Below, piece by piece: positions 10,969 to 22,900 of a stretch of DNA of 64,000 nt (position 1 is the stretch's first letter; every line of letters starts with the position of its first letter). The stretch lies in assembly GCA_027382625.1 (NCBI GenBank), contig JAJKFJ010023880.1, positions 1 through 64,000 of the forward strand, read 5' to 3'. Under the pieces are notes generated by a model. It ran no database searches. It was not told the origin of the DNA and worked only from the letters and a program-made list of their open reading frames with translations. The stretch comes from Tetmemena sp. SeJ-2015 (taxonomy: Eukaryota > Ciliophora > Spirotrichea > Sporadotrichida > Oxytrichidae). A program made the translations under genes and the position numbers.

Positions 10969-13900
10969 TCACCGTCCTTCGAGAGCATTTGGGAAAGCAT
11001 AGATATCCTATGATTCTTCATACTCCTCAGGGTCATCCATTCATTTTAATAATTTAAATCTGCTATTATCATTCTTCCTAGAGCCTTTCTTAATCAAGCT
11101 AGTAAGTGAGCTTATCTTTAACAGTACACAAATAATCTAGTTACTTATTGATGTAGGCTTTACTAGGAACCAGCATACTCTTGTTTACTTCTATTAACTT
11201 AAAGACTATCTAAAATTGATTATTAATATTAGAATTAAAGCAACTTTTGGAGAGGAGTAGTAATTATAGATGACTGGCCTTGAGTATTTTGGGATGAAGA
11301 GGACTAAGAATTGAAGTTGTTTTTAAGGGTGAGACTGAGTCTTTGATTCGTCCACTCTCTGCTAGCTGAGTTGAAATTCCAATCTCTCTTATCGAGGTTG
11401 CTCTCTACAGCCTTCTCTAGTTGCTTTTAATAAGATTGCACTTCCTTCAGATAAGACTCCTACTGACTAAGCATGTACTCATCAAGTGATTGAGATTGCA
11501 AATAAAAGTTCATTGAGGTTTGCAACCTTCTCGAGTCATACACTGACTAAGTAATATACACATTTTTCATCTGCCCGAATAAGTCATTCTTTTTCTCAAG
11601 GCACCTTGTAATCCTCAAGAACGTTTAGTATCTTCGGTATGTATACAAGTTAATTGAAACCTATTAATTTGAATTATATACTTTCTATATGATCTCTAAA
11701 TGAAGATAATCTTCTTCATGAAGTCTTGAATTTTACTGTAGTCTATGAATTAGTTCCAAGGTTTTACTCTTTTTCTTGCTCTATACCTAAGATATACTTT
11801 TTCAATGACTCGTGCAGCTCTTTTATGTGAAAGAAGGAAAATCTTCGCGTCAATATTCTACTTAAAAATGCAATAAAGCAAAATCTATTAGGACTAAGTG
11901 CATTTCTTATGTTATCTCCAATACTTTAGAATCAGCAATTTGGCTCTTAATTTTTTTAGGAATAATTATCTCCAAAATGTTTGGACAACTCTTGCCTAAT
12001 GATTAATCATGAACTCCTTAATTTAAGTCTTATTGAAAAACCTTGTAAGGTATGCATCAAATTTCTCGTCTATCTCATACACATAAGATTCTTCAGGCCT
12101 TTTTGCTTTCGATTCTAACATAGTTTGCTAATCTTTGAGTGGACTTAAACTAGGGTTAAGGTTTTCATTTTGCTTCTCAGGACTAGATTGGCAAGTTATT
12201 TTAATGCGTTAGTTTTTCTGGCTTAAATTACTGGCATAGTTTATTCCATTATGGAAAGTCTTACTGGTATTGATATCTATTTGAGATTCTGAAGTAGTTG
12301 AGTCCTTTTTCTAAGATGAAGAAACTATTCTTGTAATTCGAGTTACCTTTGGTCTGGTGGCAAGTGTACTCGTCTTGACAATTCTTGACCTATTATTTGC
12401 ATGAAGAGATTGCTTGATATTTATACTTGAGAGGCTATTATCATCAACTTCAAAAGTTGTGTTATCTTAATTATGGCCAATGTCCTTCACTGAAAACGAT
12501 ACATGATTTAGTAAAAACTTGCTTGATTTACCTCCTGATTCGCGCATTCTTCCCCTTTCCTTAGAAACTCCATCAAGCCTCTATTAGCTCATTTACTTTT
12601 TTACGGTTTTCGGAGGAGAGCTTTTCACTTACTTGGCTTCTTAAGTCTACGATATAGGATCGCTTATATTAATGCCATTTAGTTTATCTTTGGCTGAAAG
12701 TTAAACCTCACCTTCCAGCCCGCTGCTTATTTTTGCTCCATAGCCTGAGTTTAGAGGCTCAAGTAACTTTTTATTTTTATTCTTATAAAGGAGCTTTAGC
12801 AAATTTTCAGCACTATTCCCTCTAAGTTATTGATCCTTATAATTTAATGTGCCTTAGATATTTATGTGACTTTATAGTTAACCCTGACCAATAGGAGTAC
12901 TCATCCCACTATTCAGATGCTGATGCTAGATCTAACTAATTTTAAATTATCATTATTTTAATCGATGGAAGCTGATTTAATCTTTTGAGATTTTTGAGGT
13001 CTAAGTTTTCAAGATATACTTGCTGAGAATCATGCTAACTCTCTGTTAAATGAAATACAACGCTAGTATTTATGTTGTATTTGCTGTGCCCTTTGATGAC
13101 AAATTAAGCTTTTGAATTGGAGCTAGAATCTTGTAATTAGAATTTGAAGTTGCCTTCTGATTCCCTAGTCTGACAGAGATGACATTCGGATCCATCTTTG
13201 GAGTGACCTTCATTTAAGGTGTGTTGTAAAAGTTTTGCATGGTCTGATTACTGCTCCTCGTTCCTTACTTAGTTGCAGTGGTGGACTGATTGTAATAGCG
13301 CTACGAGTCAAGCTATGGTTCAACACTGATTGTTTATTTTTTAAAGACAGCTATTCCTTATGTGATCTGATTTTGCTCTCTCACGTACTCAATCAAAGAA
13401 AGGAAATAAAAACTTATCACTGACTGATGTCTTCCTGAGTGGAGATTAGTGTCTCTGTTCCTTGTATACTGGTAGATTGCCTGATTTTACTCACTCTCCA
13501 AATCTAAGACTTTCTTTTGATCGTACTTTTCCTTGTAGGTTGAAATCTATTTTTGAGTCTCCAAGTTTTGTTCAAGGAGCACCTTTAGCACTTTTTCTAG
13601 CTTTTTGTTGTACTGAATTTGCACTTTTGACTAGCTCTTTGCTTTTTGAATCAGCTTCTTTATATTGAAGTAGTTTTGGATTTCTGTTTGCGTATTTGTG
13701 CTGCCCCTATTGACTCCCTCATTCGTACTTTTATCAAAAGCAAAAAGCTACAAATTTAGTTACTCTAAGCGTAATTGTTTGTATTACTAGAATTTTGGTT
13801 CTACTGATTAGTGTTGCTCTAAGAATTAGATTAACTGGAGCTTCCATTTACTTACTCATAAGCACATTTAAGAATGATCGTATCTTAATGAGAATAAAGA

Positions 13901-16622
13901 ACATTAGAAATACTCCTTCAGTTCATTGAAGAAAGCCTATCGAGAAACTTGAATGCAAATAGCGATGCAAACCTAAGGATCAACAATGCATTCTTTTAGA
14001 GCTGCTTGTAAGATACGCATGTGTCGCTTCCTTGATTCTTTCATCTACTCGACCTATTAAGGATCAGCCTAAGACACCATAATTTCGTTCAGGTGCAATT
14101 CTAAAGAAGAAAAATACTATTCTTAATATTCAGCATGGACAAAGTCATCGAAATTCATACCTTTAAAGGGCTTCAACATCTTCTTCACAGATTTTTGGAG
14201 TTTCTTAATTAGAGGTTTGTCTTCAATTCTAATGTTAGAAGTTTTATTTAAATGAAAAGTTTCAACCTGCTGCCTCTAATTTTCTTTCTAGAGTACCCCA
14301 AACCATGCAGATGAGTCTGTATATTTGGGCTTTAACTTTCTATTCTTTAAGTCAATCATTTATTTGAAAATGTTCATATCCTCTGCTCTTGATATTACAG
14401 GCTTTACAACATCTTAAATAGTTTGTATAACACCTTAAAAATTAATGAGACTATAAATTAGACTTGCTTAATGCTTGCTAATTAATTCTGCTCCTGTTGC
14501 TACTTCGGATCCAAGAATTGCTGCTATGCAGCCTGATCATTCTTCGCATTATTTTTATTTTTGGCCGAAGTTTAGGGCTATTAAGGTTAAAGAGGCAGTA
14601 GATTGGATGATATGATGATAATCTATTCTTTTTGAGGTTACTTAACATTAGAACTTGCTATACTATTTTGGCTTTTCCTGGCAATTGGTTTTTAGCTTTT
14701 GGCTTTCTGAGGTTATAGGGTTGAAGCAAGAGAGTGAGTTTAGCTACTCAACGGTAACACTTTATCCTCAGTGGGTATGTTACTCTTCAAAACTTATTGA
14801 ATATTGTAAGTCTCCTCTTGCTCCCCTTCTAATGGGTTTTCAACCTAGTTTTCCTAAATCATAGCTTATTATTGAGGTAGAAGAAGTTAATTATTGGCTT
14901 AGTTTAGAATCATTTCTTAAATAGGTTAACTATATTTGCAGAGGTCATTATAAAATTAAGCATATATAGCATATATTTTTCATTGGCTTCAAGATAAATA
15001 GCTTGCTAATTTTAGACAATTTGCTAGATTTGGAGTTACAATTAGAGCATCAACTGCTAGTGTTGCTGCTCATTTATGCTTCCATTTACAAGAAGTTAAT
15101 TCAACTGCTGAACTTAAGCCACAATCTAATTATTTGTTGCGAAAATGAATCCTCCTGTTTGCACTTGTTGCTATCCTTGACTATACAAATAAAAAAAAGA
15201 CTCTGCTGCGACTGAATTCAAATCAATAAGAGTTTAAATGATGAATGAATTAACGAAGGCTGCTGTTATTGTAGAGCAGAGCCCCCAATGTTAATCTTTT
15301 TGATCTTCTTGTTTTGAGGAGTTTTGAAATTTTGAATAGCTTATTGGTTTGAGACAGAGTTGACCGTATTTGTTTGAAACATTGAGCCAGCTGGCATATT
15401 GACCACATGCTATGGATTCATGCTTAATTTAAATAGAAGGAAGTAGCATCATTATCAATCATATCTTATTAATTTGCTTAATTGTTTGTTGTTAGTAGAG
15501 TTAACGGTACCAGTGCCACTTTAATGAACCTACTGCGCAGACTGCATAAGCACGAACTGATTCCCTCCTCTCATGGTCGAATTCATGTTTATACTTGAGT
15601 TATTGGACTGAGGTGCTTGCAGATTCTGCTGTTGCTGTTGTACTTGCTGATGCTGTTATTGGTATTGTTGTAACAGCAGTAACTGCTACTATTTAATCTT
15701 ATATACAATTATAGTATGTGTAATTAAATATTGAAGGGATAGGATATTTTAAGACTGAATGGCTTAATTAGAAAGTGAGAAGGGTGATTAGTATTATTGA
15801 AGAAGCATTTGCTGCTGGAACAAAGAGGGTCCTCCTAAACTACTTGCAGCATTTGAGGAGGAATTTGTAATTGCACCTAGACTTGATGATCCTGCGGCCA
15901 TTTAAGTGATAGTGTAAGATGGTCCTAGTGATTATTATAAAGTAGATGAGATATTTATTTTTGCTTAAATTGATTAAATATAAATTATTAGGTTTTATTA
16001 AGATTATAATATTTAAGCCTCAAATAATAAAACACTTTTACAAAATTTAATTCTAACAATAATAATCAAGTGGTGTTTTGCTTAATTATCTATTTTAAGA
16101 TGACTTTGTTTGATGCTAATAAAATTAATTTCTCAAAACAATCTAATATTGAGGACCAGCACTAAAAATATAACTGGATTCTTAGTTATTGTTTGAAGGT
16201 TACTGATTAAGTTGGCTTTGGAAAGGACCACCACAAATTAAAATCTTAATTTCTAACCAGTAGGTGCGTTGGTGTATTAAAATACTTGCTGTTTCTGAAA
16301 CCCCTAATTCTAATGAGGATTTTAAAGAGAATTCATGTTAGCGAGGGCGATGTTATGCGGTGCAATTACAAGTGCGTTTTTAGTTCTTTTTGGAGGCGAC
16401 TGACTGCTTTATTAAAATACTGGACCTCCAACTCCTTAAATTAAAAATCCAACGAGTATATTATTGAATTTGTTGATAGAGAAACTACTAGTTGATATTA
16501 TTGGCCATACTTTATTGTTGCAACCAAAATTAAAATAGCAGCTAAGCTTGACTTTAGAGTAAGAATTGCTGTTAAGGAGTCAACTAGTTGAAAAAGAGGT
16601 TATCCGAGGTTAAAGTAGCCAT
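10969..16622 (-). CDS. Large Gln-rich coiled-coil protein with IQ motifs
   Basis: A multi-segment minus-strand gene. The proposed start is ATG 16622-16620 (MATLTSDNLFFNQLTPQQQ). A second Gln/Ser-rich segment starts at 15901 (MAAGSSSLGA) and may be internal. Poly-Gln follows (about 15600-15690), then long TGA-free segments at about 14390-14870, 13860-14360 and 12955-13850, the last with a coiled coil (KKLEKVLKVLLEQNLETQK). Near 11650-12130 three IQ-like calmodulin-binding repeats are visible (ARVVQTFWRQLFLKK, AARVIEKVYLRYRARKR, FIQRSYRKYIIQ). Another helical Ser/Gln-rich segment lies at 11240-11640. The acidic tail DDPEEYEESQDIYAFPN ends at TGA 10971-10969. A calmodulin-regulated cytoskeletal scaffold is the likely role (inference). 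Segment junctions are not resolved, and this may be two genes. Confidence 0.6.
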
Positions 16623-16961
16623 GCCTCCACTACTTGGTGCGAGAGGTAACACTGACCCTCCCTGCAATATTCAATTATCCTAATTTACTAATAAATAGAT
16701 AAATTACTCAGTTATTGCAATAATTCATTACTATTATTCATTTTATTAGATTATAATTTATATTTCACTACAAAGCTCATTCTACTATCCTACTCACCAC
16801 AACTATCTTAAAAAAGTATAAAATCAAAGTTTAATAGAATCATAAAATAATTTTAAATATCCCAAAAAGAGAGATTCGATAGAAAAATTACAAAATCCTA
16901 TTAGAGTAACGTAAATTACAAAGAAATTAATAAATTTTGATAATATCGAGAATATACTTTT

Positions 16962-19900
16962 TCATTGAGGCCTCCTTTGCTAAATTCTATAGTGATAATA
17001 AATATCGACTGCCTTGCCTATCTGATCTGCGCTTACAGGCTTGTGAATTACTTCTTTCATTCCCACTGCAAAGCACTATTTCACACTCTCATCATTTGAA
17101 AAGGCAGTAAATAAAATATTTATTAACTGCTACTATCGCTAGCTTATCTCCTGTCGGGTATTGTAATGTCGGGTGCTTAGACTTCATTCTGTTAAGAATT
17201 TATATAGTCGACTGATAATCTTTAAATTGAATTAATTTATTTTGATAACCATCCATAACTGGCATATTTAGATCCATGAATATCAGTTTACAAGTAAAAT
17301 GAAAACTTAATCTTAAATTAGTTTGTATCTTAGGTCACAGCAAGTTTTTGAAAGGCACCTCTCAAAAGCCTCTAGAGCCTCTTAAAAAATTATTATACCA
17401 ATATATAAAGGATTGTCTTTGCCATTAGAAGCCTTGTCCACTTGCAATCCATACATCTCCCTTAGGATGATTTCCAATGGAATCAAGTTGAAAACATTGT
17501 CGTCTACTATCAATATTTAAGCCTAGCAATCACAATCCTTCCTTTGCTTATCAAAATACAAGTAACTATTTTAGAAGCTGTGAGTTTTCGGTATGAACTG
17601 TTGGCAGCCTAAACTGAGACTCTTCATCTTGATCATTCTCCTCTATCATCATGTCCTAGTTGAAGTTGCCAGAGGGAACTTACTATATATCGGAGGGATC
17701 TCCTTCAATCTAATTTACCATACATATCATCATTACATTTTGATTATTCTCCCACATTAAGGATATTCCCAGTATTGCAGTCGATGTTTATCATGCTCTG
17801 CGGCTCTTGTGATATTTAGTTGAAATTGAAGAGAGGAGACCCTCCTCCATCTTAATCGTTAGGGCCTTTTTTCTTGATTTTGATTACTGAAGAGCCAGAG
17901 TTCATTAGCTTTATCTCTTCCTCAATCATTTCTTCCCCTAGAATTGCTTAATTATCTTTGAGCTGAGAAGATTTGAAGCTCGACGGCCTGAAAGGAATAG
18001 GATTGCAAAAAAGATTAAAATGTATTGAGAGGGGGTGAGGACATCTAAAACTCCTTATTTGTGACTTGGCTGTCCGTCTCTCCACCTATCCTCTAAATTA
18101 TGGAAGTTAAGTTGCTCTGAAGAGTCGGCCTTATAGCTTAAGATGGTTGTTAATTAGGTGTATTACAATTATAATAAAATCGCTGACTTATTATAAAGTC
18201 TCTCCAGTCGCGGCCATCTCTAAAGAGGAAGCTTGACGTCTTCGATCCTCTCAATTTCTCCTTGCTCAAGCAAGCACGATCCAGAGCGTACATCCCTGAT
18301 ATGAATCTCATTCCATTCTTGGAGAGTCGCCTCCCTCAACCTAAGTCTAGGGCAGCAGCTCTCGATCATCTTTCTTCGTTTTGGATCCTTGAATTCTGAC
18401 ACTCATCCTCAGCTCACCTACCCTGAGGTCGGTCGGATTTTGGGACTCTGGGTTGGCGCAGAGAATATGATCGTGCAACGCTGGAAGCGCAATGTTTACG
18501 TGGTGATATTTAGCAAGACTAGGCGAGGGCGCAGTCCACTGCTTCCCCCAGAAGCTGAACGTCGGATCATTTCGATCAAGGTGCTGAATGAAACTGCGCA
18601 CCTAAACTTGAAGCAGCGCTGCCATTATCTCCATCACTCTTTCGGCATTCCTCTGCTGTCTAAATTCTGGCTGAGACAAGTTTATCGCCTTAATGGTGTC
18701 AAGTATCGTGCCGCTGGTTACCAGTATCGCTGAAAGGAGGATAAGGAGCAGGAGGCCCAATCTCGTCAACAAGACTTCTCCCAGCTCGTCGCTCGGTGGA
18801 TTCACGAGGGAAGGCGCCTCGTTTACATTGATGAGTCTTCTTTCAACGCCTGGTAGTCACCCAAGAAGAGCCAGCTCAAGGATCGCATGAAGGTTCAGAT
18901 ACCCAGCACACGTGGGAAGTCTTTGTCTGTCATTGCAGCAATCAGCGAACCAGGCGGCCTTCTCCACTCGTAGATTATATCATGCAGCAATAATCTCCAG
19001 CAATTTATAGCCTTCATTAGGGAGCTCTCGCCTCACCTCCCTCCTGGGAGTATTTTACTAATGGATAACCTCTCCATCCACAGAAGCTCAAGAGTGCCGC
19101 TCGCCATTCCAGTAGATTGCGCCATCGAGTTTTTCCCACCTTAAAGTTGCTCACTTAATCCGATCGAGCGACTTTGGTCTTTGGGCGATGGCTCTTTCCT
19201 CCGCTGCTGTTGATGCGTTTACTTTGTCCACGCAAGCAGTTTCTATTTCCTCCTATTCCTCTTCGATACATTCAAGGAAGCCTGCTAACACTCCTCCAGC
19301 CTGAGAGCATCTCTCAAATCAGACAGGAGCATTCCCTGGTATCCTCTGTCACTCAGACCCAAGTCGTTCAGTCTCTTCAAATATGAGTGGGTGGAATCCG
19401 GTAAATGGCAGAGCTCTGTGCATTTTCTTATCTCTACTTTTTCAATACACGGGCGCCTCCTCAGGCCTTCGCTTTAAGCATAGCAGCGATGAGGTAGCAA
19501 AGTATCGCGTAGCGCGGTTGGGTCTTGGTCTACTGCCTATCTCATGACACCTCTGAAAGCTTACTCAAGTCGTCCCAGGGCTTCTTGGGCATCCATCACC
19601 TTAGCTCTCAATTAGTGGAGCGCATTTTCCTCTCGGACAACGCCAACTTTGGCAGCCATTATTTAAGGAAGCTCTGAAATCAAGGTCTCTTTCTGCCGCT
19701 GAGCATGTGAAGGGCCGTGAAGGATAATCTCTTGTTGTTTACAGAATGGGCTAGAGTCATCCAAGATCAGAGCGGAATGGTAGTGGTTGACTTGGAGTTG
19801 AGCTAGCGGGTCCCAAAGCAAGGGCTAGCCTCATTCTTTAACGGTCTTAGAATGGAGGTCATTGGCTTTACCCAGGCTGTGGGAGGAATGGAGGGTCCCA

Positions 19901-22900
19901 CTGGACTAAGTTGACTATTCCGATTACGCGACTGCCCTACTTTGGAAATCATGGCGGAGCTCTCGGAGGGTTGACGGACTCAATGGAGGCAGGCAGTAGG
20001 AGCGGTGGCGGAGCGGCTGGTCTGGCTTGGCGGTGGTCAGCATCTTTAATTGAAAGTGATCGTTAAATAATTAAGAAGTGGAGGTCGGTTACTAATCAAA
20101 TTAACCGGTGAGGGGTGACTGAACTTTAATTAAGAATTCGCTGACTCGTCTTCTGGCAATAGTGCTGTTCTACTACTACTACTACCCCCCCCTCATAAAA
20201 CCAGTTAGCGAAATAATCTTGAACTTGTATTAAGTTATTCTACTTCCGCAATTAACTTCCATCTTGAGCTATTAGGGCAGGTGACTAGTGATAGTAAACC
20301 TTCTTACTTTCAAGTTTTTGGATCGTAGGATACAAGAATCCATACTAAACTCAATATAAAGTTCTCAAAAACTAAAATCCAACGTAGTCAAGTTTACTTT
20401 TGAAGAAGAGACCTCAACAAAATTAATAAATAGTAAAAATTGAAATGATAAAAACTCGAACTCTAGTCTTTTCTGACTTTCGTCTAATTTATATCTTGGT
20501 ATTTGGGAGCTTCTTTAGAGTTACTTTTTCCACTATCATTCTTCACGAAGAAGTTTATTTATAAAAATCATCTATAATCTTGTTTTTCTTTACTGCGCTT
20601 GGATTCATTATTTGTATTTCCATTAAATTAAACTTCTAAACTTTAAAAAGTTCTTTCTCTTTGGAATACCTATTTAATTCTGATTTGTTTTAAACCAATA
20701 AACTGCAAAATATTACTACAATATATTTATTATGATAATATATTTATTTTTGTATTTGGTGTTCTGCACTAGTCAAAGATGACATTACGTTTCCATTCTT
20801 GGAGCTGCTCTTATCTGGGGCTTACGCATCTTTGCTGTAAATGATTCTTTCAAAATCCTGAGACGATATCATTTGGTTAATTGGATAAATGTCTTGCTTT
20901 TTATTTCTCCTATTGAAATTTGAAAATGCGACTGAGTCAAGAACAGCATTTTCAATCAAGCTGAACCTCTTTATCTTCCCCTTCTCTAACTTATTGCTCT
21001 CCACATTTTTTAGTGACATCTTACTCTCTTAAATTAAACACCATAATTTGAATAACAATTCATTATAGAGACTCTTTATAAAGGGTCTTCTTTGTGTTAA
21101 TTCTGCTTTTGCGAGAGAAGTTAGCTTAAATAGGATTGTTAAAGTTAAGATTAAGGTTGAGAATTGAATTCATAGAACTATTCTTGTCTTGAGACTGCAA
21201 TATGTAGTTGCTTTTTGCACTGCCTGACTTGCTATTGTTGTCGTGATATTATTGAGAATTATTATGCTAACTTTGATTATGGTTTGAGGCCACGTGGAAC
21301 TGTGAAAAGTTGTTAGTTAACCTAATCGAAGAAATGTCCACGTCTCCTCCACCAAAAATTCTTCTCTAAGATTAGGATAACATACACAATTATAGATTGA
21401 TTGGAAGAGTTAACTTTTGGAAGACCTCCGATTTAGTAAAGAGCCGCATGCTTACAAAAATAAAATGAGGCTTTGAGTTGTTAATAGGACTTTCGACTCT
21501 ACTAAATATTCCACCGCTCTCATCTTAGATTGTGATATTTTTACTTGTTTGCACTGAACTCCCCTCCATCTTTCTGCGATTTGAATCCTGGATGATTTGG
21601 ATTCTGTACTCATTTTGAAGTTTGACAGTTACCTACTACTTAATAGGCATTGTTTGCTTTCTGCTCATTTGAAGATAGTATTTATAAAAAATTAGTATCT
21701 CTGCTACTGAGCCTGATGAACTGGTAAGCAGGCTTCTTGTTACACTCTTATCTTGAAAGTTACGCATGTGCCTTGTCCTTCTTTAGAAACGATAGAGATG
21801 TCCCCTTTCAAAGCGTGAGCTATGTCATTGCTTAAGCTCAAACCCAGGCCAATCCCTGATGTTCCTATCACACCGAAATCGACTTTAATAAATAGAAGCA
21901 TAATATTAAATCATCTTAGGAGGAGCCAAATATCTGGAAAATAAAATTTTTGTTGCTTAAAAATTCCAGCAAGCTTAGGTTCAGGAATGCCAACCCCAGA
22001 ATCTTGTACTTGCACAACAAGGTAGCCGCACTTATCGCAGGTATCATATTGACTGGTATGTTAGCTTGTTTAAGATTTATCATTGGATGAAGATATGGGC
22101 GAATCTAGTGGCTTGAAGTCTATGATTATTTTAATGTCTCCTTAAAGAGTGAATTTAACTGAGTTCTGGACTATATTTACTAGTATTTATTGATATCTCT
22201 CCCAATCATATAAAAGTGAATATAAAAAAATTAAAAACATCAGCTACTAAATATCGAGGGATATCCTTCTTCTCAAATAAATTTGCATTAAAAAAGGAGT
22301 ATTATTTCTATAATTGTATAGTTTGTTTATCTAAGCCTTGACCTTAGCTTGCAATTAAAAAATTAGATCTTAAAGAGGTCCAGAATTTGCTAAGACTTCT
22401 CTCTAGGTCTCTGAGATGAAAGATTAAGAGTGACTTTGCCACTCTTAAATTGCTAAGTGTCTATTTGACTTTTAAATAGGAGGTATATTAGTTTACTGCT
22501 GCAGTTAATAATTTAGAAATAATGAATCCATTAAGCTGCTATTAATTAAGAAGAGATGGGTTAATTATTTGTTTCGTATTTTAAATTGAGAAATAATTCT
22601 GGAGAAATATTAGGGCCATAATATTGCTACTCTACTAAGCCTGATAAGTTAATTATTGAGTTGAGGGGATTCATTAGCTCGTGCGAGAGAGTAGCAGTAA
22701 GCAACTCCTGATATTTGAGTTAGTGTTTTTACTGTTCAGCTCTTAGTAGGTTAGTTACATTTTTCACTATAATGAGAAAACTTTCCTTATTAAATATAGA
22801 AAAAAGAAACTTATCGTTGAATAAGACGTTGCAAACTTCTAACTCGACAACTTCTGGCTCTGAAGGAAAAAGTAACTGATTAGCTTCGTTCTATGTATTA

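Larger units (their letters stand above)
18180..20137. mobile_element. Transposon-bearing IES, ~1.96 kb, 9-bp flanking repeat TCGCTGACT
   Basis: TCGCTGACT occurs at 18180-18188 and 20138-20146. Between them base composition jumps to roughly half GC, unlike the AT-rich surroundings. The segment encodes an IS630/Tc1-like transposase and a second decayed frame. Removing one repeat plus the interior gives a continuous TGA-free Ser/Thr/Gln-rich kinase linker (EQHYCQKTSQRFYYNCNTPN). The repeat may be a pointer used for excision rather than a target duplication, since Tc1/IS630 elements duplicate TA. Terminal inverted repeats were not identified. Confidence 0.75.

Noticed and set aside
18220..18890. 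Minus-strand and overlapping plus-strand ORFs around the transposase.
   Set aside because: They overlap the DDE transposase frame in a GC-rich segment with few stops and show no motif of their own.
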